Shown here: positions 1 to 7,181 of the stretch, one piece after another | Position numbering within the stretch: the first letter of the stretch is position 1 | How the letters are laid out: each line of letters opens with the position of its first letter | Source: a virus | Reading direction: 5' to 3' (one strand) | IMG/VR virus record: IMGVR_UViG_3300025889_000482 | Coordinates: 1 to 33,698 of that record | DNA: 33,698 bases | Notes under the pieces: generated by a model | Databases searched by the model: none | The model's input: the letters and a program-made list of their open reading frames with translations, nothing else | Told to the model about the DNA's origin: nothing | Translations under genes and position numbers: made by a program

Positions 1-604
1 ACGGTCTAGCTACCAATGTCATTTTACACACGGCAGGTGTATTAGATGTCGTACCGTTAGAAACATCGTATTGCATCAGATAAGCCGTATAGCCTGCGGG
101 TACAGTCCACAACGCCATTAAAGTCTGGTTTGTACCGTCACCGTTAATCGTAGCGTAAATATTTGCAGGAACACCTGCGGTAACAGTGCCCGTTCCTGCA
201 TATATTATACCAGCGTTAGAACCGCCAGAACCTGCGGATCGCACAATCATCCGATTTATACGAAGATAAGACTGTGTGCTATTTACCGCCGTTTGTCCGT
301 TTAAGGTAACTACCTCATTGATTTCATTGTAGTCACCATCCAAGCCAAACAATTCAACAGTTCTGGCCCCTGTACCTGCCGATGTATCATTGGCAGAACT
401 ACTTGAAACCTTTAAAACAGAGGCCGCAGATAAGTATGAGTATAAACCGCCTTGTTGCCATATAGTTTCTGTTACATTTGCAACTGCCGCATTGTTACCA
501 AACTTGTAAACTGCCTCGTGATAAGCAACCTGCCCACGAGCAACTTGAAGCTCAAACGGCTCGCTAGTACCGACTCTGGATATAGAACTTACTTCACGAG
601 CCAT
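1..604 (-). CDS. Virion structural protein, cut by the window edge
   Basis: An open frame starts at ATG 604 behind a strong AGGGGG ribosome site and runs off the left edge, giving 201 residues without a stop. The protein is rich in Ser, Thr, Gly, Ala and Asn with short alternating beta-type stretches, as in phage head-fibre, tail or decoration proteins. It opens with MAREVSSISRV and contains GTGARTVELFGLDGDYNEIN. It resembles a structural protein often seen in marine phage genomes, but I know no precise function. It is the last visible gene of the leftward head cluster, 10 bp after the preceding gene. Coding status is secure; the role is inferred from composition and position. Confidence 0.88.
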   Translation of the reverse strand, partial: MAREVSSISRVGTSEPFELQVARGQVAYHEAVYKFGNNAAVANVTETIWQQGGLYSYLSAASVLKVSSSSANDTSAGTGARTVELFGLDGDYNEINEVVTLNGQTAVNSTQSYLRINRMIVRSAGSGGSNAGIIYAGTGTVTAGVPANIYATINGDGTNQTLMALWTVPAGYTAYLMQYDVSNGTTSNTPAVCKMTLVARP

Positions 605-614
605 AATTTACCCC

Positions 615-890
615 CTAACTATAGAAAATAGTCATAGCCGTGACGTTTGTCGCAACAGAAACATACAGATCATTGGTAAACAAAACACCCTCGTCCGGAA
701 TGTTCACAGAGTGTGAATCCGATGCTAAAAAGTCGATGTCGAGAACAGTTGCGCCCCCGTTACCGTCTGTCAAAGTCAAACGACCCGCGCCAGCGCCTGT
801 CAAAACCTGCACCTGACGAAGACGGTTGCGACCAATACTAGCCGCTCCTGTCCCAGTCAGACGTTTTGTTTTTACGTCTGAATTAGCCAT
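615..890 (-). CDS. Small virion structural protein
   Basis: A 91-residue protein, MANSDVKTKRL at the start, rich in Gly and Thr with the pattern LTLTDGNGGATVLDIDF followed by a SHSVNIPDEGVLF segment. This beta-rich type is common in head clusters of marine phages and is probably a minor capsid or decoration component. The ATG shares one base with the stop of the upstream gene (TAATG), which indicates translational coupling. No catalytic motif, signal peptide or membrane segment is visible. Function is inferred from the neighbourhood only. Confidence 0.82.
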   Translation of the reverse strand: MANSDVKTKRLTGTGAASIGRNRLRQVQVLTGAGAGRLTLTDGNGGATVLDIDFLASDSHSVNIPDEGVLFTNDLYVSVATNVTAMTIFYS

Positions 891-1102
891 TATTTGCTCT
901 CCGCTTTCTTCGTTGTTTTCTTAGCAACTTTTTTGGGAGCAGCTTTTTTTACAGGTTTTTCCACCCACGCCTCGTTGACGTCTGGCGTCGAAGGATCATC
1001 AGCCTTCAAAGTGCCGTCGTCATTACGTGCGCGAACTTTTTCGACCTTAATGCCGCGAGCTGCTAGTTCTTCATCAGAAGGTGGACGAAACCGATTACTC
1101 AT
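890..1102 (-). CDS. Small lysine-tailed protein in head cluster
   Basis: A 70-residue protein with ribosome site AGGGGG before ATG 1102. The first half is hydrophilic (MSNRFRPPSDEELAARGI), and the last 20 residues are a Lys/Ala tail (KKAAPKKVAKKTTKKAESK) like the nucleic-acid-binding tails of histone-like proteins. It could bind packaged DNA or act as a head accessory protein; I do not recognise a family. It sits between two small structural genes and is coupled to the downstream gene through TAATG. Confidence 0.78.
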   Translation of the reverse strand: MSNRFRPPSDEELAARGIKVEKVRARNDDGTLKADDPSTPDVNEAWVEKPVKKAAPKKVAKKTTKKAESK

Positions 1103-1113
1103 GTTTCACCCCC

Positions 1114-1356
1114 TTACGCTGAAGCGGTAGCGCCAGTATCTACACGAATCCAGTTGGAACCGTCAGAAAACACTAAGTTGCCAGTGCCGTTACCGGTTGT
1201 TTCAGAAGCTTTTAACGCGTCAGAAGCATAAAGAACGGTGCCCGCACCCGCTGAAGCAGCGGCAGGAAGTGTAGCAACAGTGTATGATGGAACTTTGATG
1301 TCGCCGACAAAACCATTTGTGGATGTCACTGGACCATTAAAGGTAGTTGATGCCAT
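1114..1356 (-). CDS. Small structural protein, fibre-like composition
   Basis: An 80-residue Gly/Ala/Ser/Thr-rich protein (MASTTFNGPVTSTNGFVGD) behind ribosome site AGGGG. The ending LVFSDGSNWIRVDTGA resembles a short motif common in phage tail-fibre and head-fibre proteins, where a DGSNW turn closes a beta repeat. It is the first gene after the strong terminator that follows the major capsid gene, so it probably begins a separate transcript. Fibre or decoration function is inferred. Confidence 0.8.
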   Translation of the reverse strand: MASTTFNGPVTSTNGFVGDIKVPSYTVATLPAAASAGAGTVLYASDALKASETTGNGTGNLVFSDGSNWIRVDTGATASA

Positions 1357-1470
1357 GGTATATTACCCCTTGCACAAGGTTTCGCCTCGTAGTCTGTGCA
1401 ACGTCAGGAGGGCAGATACCTGTCTACGAAGCTAATATGTTACGCCCTGCCAAAACTATAGCCCAGCTTT
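1357..1470 (-). promoter_or_regulatory. Leader region after the capsid terminator
   Basis: No gene is visible between the terminator and the gene at 1356. On the leftward strand a weak -10-like TATAGT lies near 1460 without a good -35. The leader contains inverted repeats: TTGCACA near 1410 against TGTGCAA near 1368, and TCGTAG/CTACGA arms around 1387-1433. A structured leader is likely, but I recognise no known RNA family. Confidence 0.35.
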
Positions 1471-1503
1471 AAACAAAAAGAAAGGGGCCACATAAGTGGC
1501 CCC
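1471..1503 (-). terminator. Intrinsic terminator after the major capsid gene
   Basis: On the leftward strand a perfect 8-bp stem (GGGGCCAC/GTGGCCCC, 1484-1491 with 1496-1503) with loop TTAT is followed by the T-rich run TTTCTTTTTGTTT. It lies about 60 bases after the capsid stop and is among the strongest terminators in the window. It probably keeps high-level head-gene transcription apart from the genes to its left. Confidence 0.9.
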
Positions 1504-1561
1504 TAGTTTGTATTCAGGGAGGTGGTTTATGAAAAAAAAACCAATTCCCTTATAACACAAA

Positions 1562-2470
1562 TTACGCTGCGCCGGGAGTCCCGAATACACAACGCCAGTC
1601 AGAAACGCCGAAGCTGTAACGCTCACGCGCTTTAAAGCGCATGTTACCGGTGTCAAAATCACCTTCCATTGCCGTTTTAATTGGCGAACGGTTGAAATAT
1701 TTGAAGCCGTTTGGAGCGTCAGTCTTAATGAAGAATGCGTCTGTGTCTGTTAGGAAGTGGTTAACCACTGCACCTTCAGGCAACATACCCATTGCTTTCA
1801 TCGCGTTCAGATCGTTGTCCGCTGTACCAGAGCGCAGGTTCGAGTTGATAACTCGCTCTGCGATGAACTGAAGCTCTTTCGGGATGATTAGCTTCATACC
1901 GCGAACCGCAATCTTTAGACCACGTTCGTCTGTCAAACCTGCGATATCAATCAACATCTGCTCAAGCGAAGTTTCGTTCAAGTCAGCCGCTGTTGTTAGC
2001 AGGTTGCGCTGGTTACCCGATAGAGATGGGTGTGCGCTTGAGCAAAGTGCTGCACCGTCGCCGACTGGGCTGCTTGTGCTGAACGCGTTGTTCAGGATAG
2101 ACGCAGCTTTAATCTGCTTGGTCTGCGCCATAGAGCGAGCCAATGCTTTGGTGTAGCGTGATGCAAGACGATCATAAAGGTTATCTTCGATAGCCTCCTC
2201 AGTGATCGAAAACGCCAACGCGATGGTTTCGTGTGTGTAACGAGCTGTGTAGGTTTCCTGCGCCTCGTCAAAACTGATGGCTCCGCCTTCAGATTTTGTC
2301 GGTGCTGTAGAAAAGCCCCCAAGCATAACTTCTTCTTCGAATGCACGGTCAGATGACTCTTCTTCGAAAACTTCAGAATGCTCATTCTCGTAACGGTTAT
2401 ATTCAAGGCCGAACAAGGCATTAAGGCCGGGTTCCAGCTCTTTCGCTAATTGTGCGCGAGAGATAGCCAT
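1562..2470 (-). CDS. Major capsid protein
   Basis: A 302-residue protein behind AAGGAGG, the best ribosome site of the cluster, consistent with very high expression. It follows scaffold and decoration-like genes and precedes a strong terminator, the usual place for the major head subunit. The segment around residues 78-130 (THETIALAFSITEEAIEDN, then YDRLASRYTKALARSM) and the later LIIPKELQFIAERVI strand resemble HK97-fold capsid proteins of the Mu gpT-like type common in marine phages. Residues 8-23 (LAKELEPGLNALFGLE) are nearly identical to a stretch of the AlpA-like regulator at 19783-20259. Identification rests on family resemblance and gene order. Confidence 0.9.
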   Translation of the reverse strand: MAISRAQLAKELEPGLNALFGLEYNRYENEHSEVFEEESSDRAFEEEVMLGGFSTAPTKSEGGAISFDEAQETYTARYTHETIALAFSITEEAIEDNLYDRLASRYTKALARSMAQTKQIKAASILNNAFSTSSPVGDGAALCSSAHPSLSGNQRNLLTTAADLNETSLEQMLIDIAGLTDERGLKIAVRGMKLIIPKELQFIAERVINSNLRSGTADNDLNAMKAMGMLPEGAVVNHFLTDTDAFFIKTDAPNGFKYFNRSPIKTAMEGDFDTGNMRFKARERYSFGVSDWRCVFGTPGAA

Positions 2471-2484
2471 TGATTAAGCCCTCC

Positions 2485-3135
2485 TTACAAGCCTGTGGAA
2501 TCCGCGGTGGTTTGAGAATCAAACCGGCGAGTTCCAGCGTTAAAGTGTGCGTTCAGACGAACGATAAGCGGAATACCAGCGGCTGTATAGTCGCTGTTTG
2601 CTTCGTCATCCATGATGCCAACGATACGAAGAGGCAATGTTGCCGTCACCGCAATTGACGAAACACTCAATGCAGAGTTTGACGAACCCGTATTGGTAGA
2701 ACCAGTACGAGCTGACGTACCTAGAGACGCGTTAGCGAATACACCTGCCAAAGCAGTTGCGCGGTCAGTCAGAGAAGCGTCAGACGCTACTTTAAAGAGT
2801 TGGTTAGGGTTGTCAGCTACAAACGCCTTGACAGGGTAGTTTGTGTCTACGCTGACTGAACCTGAACCGGGCCAGTAGTTTAGCCATACAGGTTTTTTCT
2901 GTACGGAATCATGATACTCCACACCCATCAGGACACCAAGCGCCTGCGTAGTACCACCGTTTGTGGCACCAGCATAGTCGATAACGCCGCTCGCAGTTGG
3001 AACAACGATACCGTACTGGTAAATCGCATTGGTGTTGTTAGAAGCGATCTCATACTGGGTTACACCAGTTGAGTTTGCACCGCTGCCAACAAGCCCGATA
3101 GGACGAAGACCGTAGGCTGTCGATTGGTTAGCCAT
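2485..3135 (-). CDS. Putative head decoration/cement protein
   Basis: A 216-residue protein, Gly/Ser/Thr/Ala-rich, beginning MANQSTAYGLRPIGLVGSG, with ribosome site AGGAG. It lies 14 bp upstream of the major capsid gene, where many phages encode a decoration or capsid-stabilising protein. A central segment has hydrophobic beta-type patterns (AYGIVVPTASGVIDYAG-like, VWLNYWPGSGSVSV); a Ser/Thr-rich linker follows at about residues 140-160. No catalytic residues or membrane segment are seen. Minor capsid or head-fibre protein is the alternative. Confidence 0.8.
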   Translation of the reverse strand: MANQSTAYGLRPIGLVGSGANSTGVTQYEIASNNTNAIYQYGIVVPTASGVIDYAGATNGGTTQALGVLMGVEYHDSVQKKPVWLNYWPGSGSVSVDTNYPVKAFVADNPNQLFKVASDASLTDRATALAGVFANASLGTSARTGSTNTGSSNSALSVSSIAVTATLPLRIVGIMDDEANSDYTAAGIPLIVRLNAHFNAGTRRFDSQTTADSTGL

Positions 3136-3161
3136 TGTTTCTTTCTCCTATTGGGGTAGCC

Positions 3162-3629
3162 CTATCTTTTGGGGCCACCGAAGGTTACACGAGATTGACG
3201 GTCAGGCTTGCTGATCGTCATGGTTGAATGTGCATTCTCGCGCATCATGTCAGAATCAACAGCTTGCATTTGGTCCTGATTGCGTTGTGCAAAATATTCA
3301 GAACGCTCTGCTACAGTTTCCTCTGGAATACGAGCGAGAAGCAGTCCGCCTACTCCAAACACACCTTGGTATTTACCTGAATCGACAACTGGCGCTTCAA
3401 AATCAGGATACTCGTCCTTACGAACCAGTTCCCAACCTTCGCGCATTTTCGCACTAATGTTCTTCGTGTCATCAAAACCACGCGTTTCCGCGCGAATCCA
3501 ACGATGCTTGAAGCCATCAGGGGCAGGCGGTGCATCTAACATTGACGGGGGAGCCCAAGGCTTACGAACGGCCTGTTTCTCCCGGGTTTGGTTAGCGCGA
3601 GAAGTTCGATTTATACTTTGTTCAGTCAT
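3162..3629 (-). CDS. Head-cluster protein of unknown function
   Basis: A 155-residue hydrophilic protein behind AAGGAG. Its basic, Pro-rich N-terminus (RKPWAPPSMLDAPPAPDGF) is followed by a Trp- and Arg-containing region (HRWIRAETRGFDDTKN, REGWELVRKDEYPDFE) and a short GVGGLLLARIPEE hydrophobic turn. Proteins of this type recur between scaffold and capsid genes in marine phages. A role in head assembly is inferred from position; no catalytic motif is visible. Confidence 0.78.
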   Translation of the reverse strand: MTEQSINRTSRANQTREKQAVRKPWAPPSMLDAPPAPDGFKHRWIRAETRGFDDTKNISAKMREGWELVRKDEYPDFEAPVVDSGKYQGVFGVGGLLLARIPEETVAERSEYFAQRNQDQMQAVDSDMMRENAHSTMTISKPDRQSRVTFGGPKR

Positions 3630-3633
3630 GCTC

Positions 3634-4500
3634 TTACTCCTTCACGTATTTCGCATATTCTTCTAGCGGCACACCCAATTTCTTCGCAATAGCGACTTGG
3701 CTCGGGGTGAGTCGAACCTTTTTCCCACTGCGCCCAGTATTTGAAGTTCTCGAAGCACCAACAACCGTCTGAGCGGCACGTTTATTGGCACTTTTCCCAC
3801 CATTTCCGAACTTGTCGGATATACGGCGGTCGAGTTCAGTATAGTAGTCATCGCTCTGTGGGTCAAATCCTTCGTCTTCGACGAGCTTTTTGTGTATCCC
3901 AAAAGCGGCATAGGTCATGGCTTCGTCTTGACCAAACCATGAGTTTTTCAACGCCCACTGTTCCGCCTTTGGATCAGGCCGACGCGGTTGTTGTGCAGGC
4001 ATTGGTTGTTGCGCGGGCTGTCGCGCCGCAGCTTGCTGTTGCTGCGCATAACGCTCTTGCTGTACTTTAGCTTGCTGCGCACGGTCTGCTTGAATAGCCA
4101 AATTTGTCAGCTTACGCTGCGCTTCTACCGTTTTCTTAGAATCTCCAACCTCAATAGCACGAGCCAACTCGTTTTCAGCTTGCTGGATTTCAGTATTAAC
4201 GCGGTTGGTGTACTCATTAACATAGTTTGTATCCATGCTGCTCATGCGCTGCTTGAGCGTTTGAGCCTCAGTCTGTACAGCTTGCGCGTATTTAAGGGCT
4301 TCCTGCTCACGGCGTTCAGCTTCGCGCATTTTTTTTGTCAAACGGTCAATACGCTTTTGCGTAGCATTTTCCGCCCGACGGAAATTCTCATCGGAGCCAC
4401 CATCGTCTTCAGCTTCAGCGCCTTGCGCCTCTACCTCAACTTCGGTTTCCTCTCCTTCAAAATCAAGTTCTACCTGATCTTCGTCTCTTACTTCGTTCAT
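3634..4500 (-). CDS. Putative capsid scaffolding protein
   Basis: A 288-residue protein with the three-part build typical of phage scaffolds: a very acidic N-terminus (residues 1-40, EVRDEDQVELDFEGEETEVE), a long charged coiled coil (about 45-165), then a Gln/Ala/Pro-rich linker (QQQQAAARQPAQQPMPAQQP) and a basic C-terminus with AQTVVGASR and GKKVRLTPSQVAIAKKLGV. Scaffolds fill the procapsid and bind the capsid subunit through such a basic tail. Placement between portal and capsid genes agrees. Sequence identity to a named scaffold was not established. Confidence 0.82.
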   Translation of the reverse strand: MNEVRDEDQVELDFEGEETEVEVEAQGAEAEDDGGSDENFRRAENATQKRIDRLTKKMREAERREQEALKYAQAVQTEAQTLKQRMSSMDTNYVNEYTNRVNTEIQQAENELARAIEVGDSKKTVEAQRKLTNLAIQADRAQQAKVQQERYAQQQQAAARQPAQQPMPAQQPRRPDPKAEQWALKNSWFGQDEAMTYAAFGIHKKLVEDEGFDPQSDDYYTELDRRISDKFGNGGKSANKRAAQTVVGASRTSNTGRSGKKVRLTPSQVAIAKKLGVPLEEYAKYVKE

Positions 4501-4509
4501 GATGCACCT

Positions 4510-4995
4510 TTATAAATGATGGATGTCTTCTGGGTCCAGAATTTGAGCCAATATCTCGTCATCGTTGAGAATACGGACTTCTCCGCCATCGATCTGAAAG
4601 CGCGAACCAGCATAGCGAGCAAACATTACCCACTGCTTTTCTTCACACCACGGACCGGACGGAAACTTTTCGGTGTCTTTGTATGCCAAAGGACCGACTT
4701 TTAGGACATATCCTACCTGCGTGGAAATGTTGCTTTTCTCCTGCACTTCGCTTGGAATGTAAATTCCGCCCGCAGTTTTAGCTTTTCCTTGGTAGGGGAG
4801 GATCAAGATACGCCAACCAGTCGGGTTGGGCATACGATCCAGAAGACTTGCGCCAATCGCATCAGGATTAAGACGAGGTTTTTCGACGTAAGCGTCGGCG
4901 ATACTGAGCTTTTCTGGCTCGTTATCGGTGGTTTTTGCCATTGCAGCTACGCCTTCGGCGGCAGCCTTTAAGTCAATTTTTGCTGACTCAGTCAT
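4510..4995 (-). CDS. GroES-like co-chaperonin
   Basis: A 161-residue protein with a co-chaperonin (Cpn10) domain at about residues 57-152. PTGWRILILPYQG matches the first beta strand. KTAGGIYIPSEVQEK (73-87) matches the mobile loop with its GGI-hydrophobic GroEL contact. VGYVLKVGP, WVMFARYAGSRF and EVRILNDDEILAQI match the later strands and the C-terminal signature. A 56-residue polar N-terminal extension is absent from bacterial GroES, and the region between the loop and the roof is longer. Phages such as T4 (gp31) use such a partner to fold the capsid protein in host GroEL, and its location directly upstream of scaffold and capsid genes fits. Confidence 0.9.
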   Translation of the reverse strand: MTESAKIDLKAAAEGVAAMAKTTDNEPEKLSIADAYVEKPRLNPDAIGASLLDRMPNPTGWRILILPYQGKAKTAGGIYIPSEVQEKSNISTQVGYVLKVGPLAYKDTEKFPSGPWCEEKQWVMFARYAGSRFQIDGGEVRILNDDEILAQILDPEDIHHL

Positions 4996-5185
4996 CAGAT
5001 AGCTCCTGTTTATCTAGCAGGCCCTTGAGTTCCTGTTCCACGTGATTTAGGCATTCAAGGTTGCCCATAAGCTCACGATAATGCTCCATAGACTTTACGT
5101 TTCCATTAATCATAAAGTCCTGACAGCCTTGGCGGCGTTCACGGATAATCCGAAACACCGCCTCGGCTATATATATTTCATTCAT
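4988..5185 (-). CDS. Small protein at the start of the head transcript
   Basis: A 65-residue mostly helical, charged protein (MNEIYIAEAVFRIIRERRQGC). The stop overlaps the GroES-like start by eight bases, so it is coupled to the head operon. A possible promoter with a TATGCGAG site lies directly upstream. Similar short proteins are frequent in marine phage head clusters, but I know no function. Confidence 0.78.
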   Translation of the reverse strand: MNEIYIAEAVFRIIRERRQGCQDFMINGNVKSMEHYRELMGNLECLNHVEQELKGLLDKQELSDD

Positions 5186-5192
5186 CCAGCCC

Positions 5193-5220
5193 TCGCATAT
5201 TATCGAACATTATTCGATAA
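5193..5220 (-). promoter_or_regulatory. Putative promoter/operator with inverted repeat before head genes
   Basis: On the leftward strand a perfect 8-bp inverted repeat TTATCGAA/TTCGATAA with a 5-base spacer (5200-5220) runs straight into GATAATATGCGAG. GATAAT can serve as a -10 box, and it is followed at once by the ATGCGA sequence seen after -10 boxes at 14990 and 15747. No good -35 is visible, so an activator or a purely operator role is possible. It would control the co-chaperonin, scaffold and capsid genes. Confidence 0.5.
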
Positions 5221-5242
5221 CATCCTAGCATCTCTTATATGC

Positions 5243-5881
5243 TTACATCAACCACTTATAAATTTTTTTGGTTTTGTCCAAGCGATCATCAAGGCCGTGA
5301 GTGCCGCCGTTCACACGACGTGTGATTTCAGTAATGACGTCGTCGTTTACCCCTTTGTCTGCGATCTTAAACAAGCCGTTACGCTGAAAAAACCAAAAGG
5401 CGCTTTCAAAAGCATATTCTGTAGCCACCAAATCAGGGTCTTTCATAACGTCTGGTAAGCGCATTTCCGCCGCAAACTTACGGTAATTTGTCCGACCGGT
5501 GCATTGTAAAAATCCACGGCCTCGCCAGCGCCAGCCATCGCCATCTTCGGTATTACCAAGAGCGCCACCTTTTGATCTGTTTTTATCCATATAAACGTAA
5601 TTGGCGATCTTCTCTGGATTACGTGCGTAATCTGCGGCATTTTCTTTGCCTTCGCCAAAGTAACGACGGAACACACGGTTTAAAGCGTCTTCCGAATAGT
5701 TAAGGTTTTCTTCGGTTAGTTTGAAAAAACCGCTTTCGTGAGCAGACTGTCCAAGTAAGTGCGCTGCGCGTTCCGGCGACAATTCGTACTGTTTTGCAAT
5801 AGCTTTCGCCGTGTTTGGGCCAAAAGCACCGTCCGGTGTCGCCCCACAACGAGCTTGCAAAGCTTTCATTGCTGCGCTCAT
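5243..5881 (-). CDS. Endolysin, glycoside hydrolase family 19
   Basis: A 212-residue lysozyme-like enzyme expected to cleave the glycan of host peptidoglycan at lysis. Residues 4-32 (MKALQARCGATPDGAFGPNT) form a short peptidoglycan-binding-type motif. The GH19 catalytic domain follows: HLLGQSAHESGFF holds the likely acid Glu49 with Glu58 nearby, and GWRWRGRGFLQCTGRTNY (116-133) is the family's substrate-cleft signature. There is no signal peptide, so export would depend on the holin encoded just upstream. It overlaps the spanin-like gene by ATGA, making a compact lysis cassette. Confidence 0.92.
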   Translation of the reverse strand: MSAAMKALQARCGATPDGAFGPNTAKAIAKQYELSPERAAHLLGQSAHESGFFKLTEENLNYSEDALNRVFRRYFGEGKENAADYARNPEKIANYVYMDKNRSKGGALGNTEDGDGWRWRGRGFLQCTGRTNYRKFAAEMRLPDVMKDPDLVATEYAFESAFWFFQRNGLFKIADKGVNDDVITEITRRVNGGTHGLDDRLDKTKKIYKWLM

Positions 5882-6243
5882 TTCATATCTCCCTTCATAT
5901 CAAGCATTCCCTCGTGGTCACGATTGATGTATTTGAGTTCGTTTTCTAGTAGCGCGACGCGTTGTTGAAGTGTAGTAATTGCTTTTATCGTAGAAGCAAG
6001 CTGTTCATGGTCTTCCCAAATTTCTTCGGTTTCATTCCACAGATACTCAATCTCCATAAACGCGTCTTTGACGTCACGCTTCAAATTGACGTTATCTTCA
6101 ATAGCCATCTTAGACCCAAGTTGGCTAACAGTTTCTTCTAAACTTGCAACAGTTGCGGCCTGTTGTGATACCCACCAGACACCGCCAGCAAGTTGCACAG
6201 CCATCGCCGCCACAAGAGCTATAGGTACTTTAAGGTTATCCAT
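5878..6243 (-). CDS. Putative inner-membrane spanin (Rz-like)
   Basis: A 121-residue protein with one N-terminal membrane segment (residues 6-26, VPIALVAAMAVQLAGGVWWV) and a long charged coiled coil in the rest. This signal-anchor-plus-coiled-coil plan is that of i-spanins, which help fuse inner and outer membranes at the last step of lysis. It lies between holin and endolysin and is coupled to both (TAATG and ATGA). No o-spanin lipobox gene was found nested or downstream, so the spanin role is inferred from topology and location. Confidence 0.68.
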   Translation of the reverse strand: MDNLKVPIALVAAMAVQLAGGVWWVSQQAATVASLEETVSQLGSKMAIEDNVNLKRDVKDAFMEIEYLWNETEEIWEDHEQLASTIKAITTLQQRVALLENELKYINRDHEGMLDMKGDMK

Positions 6244-6632
6244 TATTTTTTACCGCCAAAGAATTTGGTAGCTGACCTTACGGCAAAGCTACTAGCTACG
6301 ATTACACCCAACGTATATTGATACCACTCCGGCATCTGCTCCAAAGCTGCAAAGCCTTCTGCTACCGTGGTGCGGCCCCAATCTCCTGTAAAACAGAGAA
6401 TTAACGGGATCGAAAAGAGTAGAACGAGGTATTCGTCTTTCCACGAGTTCATGGTGCCCTGCGCCATGATCTTTTCCCACTCCGCCTCAGACGTAGCGGC
6501 AGACTTCATTATGGTCGCTTTCGCTTCCGCCTCCACGAGCTTTAGGTTAGCCGCCGCTGCTTGTGCGTCTGCTTTACCCTTGAGCCAGCCCCCCGCCAGC
6601 TCAGTTAGAGGTCCGATTAGAGCCTGTAGCAT
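6243..6632 (-). CDS. Holin, 3TM gene-transfer-agent type
   Basis: The chosen ATG at 6632 has GGAGG six bases upstream and gives 129 residues; an in-frame codon at 6659 lacks such a site. N-terminal MLQALIGPLTELAGGWLKGK and an Ala-rich helix are followed by hydrophobic segments (YLVLLFSIPLILCF; then MPEWYQYTLGVIVASSFAVR) and a basic tail. This arrangement, with WKDEY before the first strong segment and PEWYQYTLG later, matches the 3TM holin family described for gene-transfer agents and many alphaproteobacterial phages. It forms lesions in the inner membrane that release the endolysin. Confidence 0.85.
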   Translation of the reverse strand: MLQALIGPLTELAGGWLKGKADAQAAAANLKLVEAEAKATIMKSAATSEAEWEKIMAQGTMNSWKDEYLVLLFSIPLILCFTGDWGRTTVAEGFAALEQMPEWYQYTLGVIVASSFAVRSATKFFGGKK

Positions 6633-6933
6633 TCTTAGCCTCCATTGCGTTAAATCCAAAATATGCTGCGGTTACACCCGAAACAGACACCACATAAACC
6701 GCCGCAATGTCCGCAATCAAAGTCGCTGCGTCATTCAAGCCCATCAAAGAGGAAAATAAAATTACGAGGGGATATAAAACCATGCCCGATAGGGCAAACC
6801 AAGTCATGTTTCGTTGCGCATCACGCTTTGCGTCCGCGTCTTCCATTCTACGACGACGGTCTTCCAGCATGATCTCCCGTTCATCTGGATCGATTTTACC
6901 GTTGCCGTTTAAGTCATAGTCTTCCTTAGTCAT
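6601..6933 (-). CDS. EF-hand membrane protein in lysis cassette
   Basis: A 110-residue protein. Residues 7-18 (DLNGNGKIDPDE) form a complete canonical EF-hand calcium loop with ligands at D7, N9, N11, D15 and E18, plus Gly12 and Ile14. A charged helix (REIMLEDRRRRMEDADAKRD) precedes two membrane segments (about 44-62 and 69-93). It precedes the holin and overlaps it by 32 bases, so a role in lysis timing or membrane association is plausible but unproven. Calcium binding follows from the motif alone. Ribosome site AAAGG supports the start. Confidence 0.8.
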   Translation of the reverse strand: MTKEDYDLNGNGKIDPDEREIMLEDRRRRMEDADAKRDAQRNMTWFALSGMVLYPLVILFSSLMGLNDAATLIADIAAVYVVSVSGVTAAYFGFNAMEAKNATGSNRTSN

Positions 6934-7096
6934 CCAAGTACCTTTCGGCTATACGCTTATGCGTGGTCAGTATAATGATTTTTCCGTTTTTGTCATATAC
7001 AACATATTGACCCAGCTTATTCGAGCGTAACTTGGAGGCAGAAAAGCCCGGAGTTTTGGTGTTTTCTGAGGACTTTTGCTTCTGCTTTTTGGTCAT
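6926..7096 (-). CDS. Small basic protein
   Basis: A 56-residue reading frame, Lys-rich at the N-terminus (MTKKQKQKSSENTK) and ending KIIILTTHKRIAERYLDD. Its stop lies within the first codons of the EF-hand gene, the tight overlap typical of this genome. It shares 80 bases with the neighbouring 54-residue gene in another frame, so one start may really lie further in. No family is recognised. Confidence 0.55.
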   Translation of the reverse strand: MTKKQKQKSSENTKTPGFSASKLRSNKLGQYVVYDKNGKIIILTTHKRIAERYLDD

Positions 7097-7181
7097 AACA
7101 TGCGTCTTCAGTAGGAAATGTACCTAATTGATAATACTCCATGTTGCCGTTTAAAAGATGTATCCAGACCAAAACCCACAT
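7017..7181 (-). CDS. Small secreted-type protein with two cysteines
   Basis: A 54-residue protein. A short hydrophobic N-terminus (MWVLVWIHLL) is followed by a small exported-type domain with two Cys, at positions 28 and 48 (TEDACYDQ and GLFCLQV). Phage lysis regions often encode such short signal-anchored Cys-pair proteins of unknown function. The ATG shares a base with the upstream stop (TAATG at 7181), strong support for translation. Periplasmic or membrane-associated location is inferred. Confidence 0.65.
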   Translation of the reverse strand: MWVLVWIHLLNGNMEYYQLGTFPTEDACYDQKAEAKVLRKHQNSGLFCLQVTLE

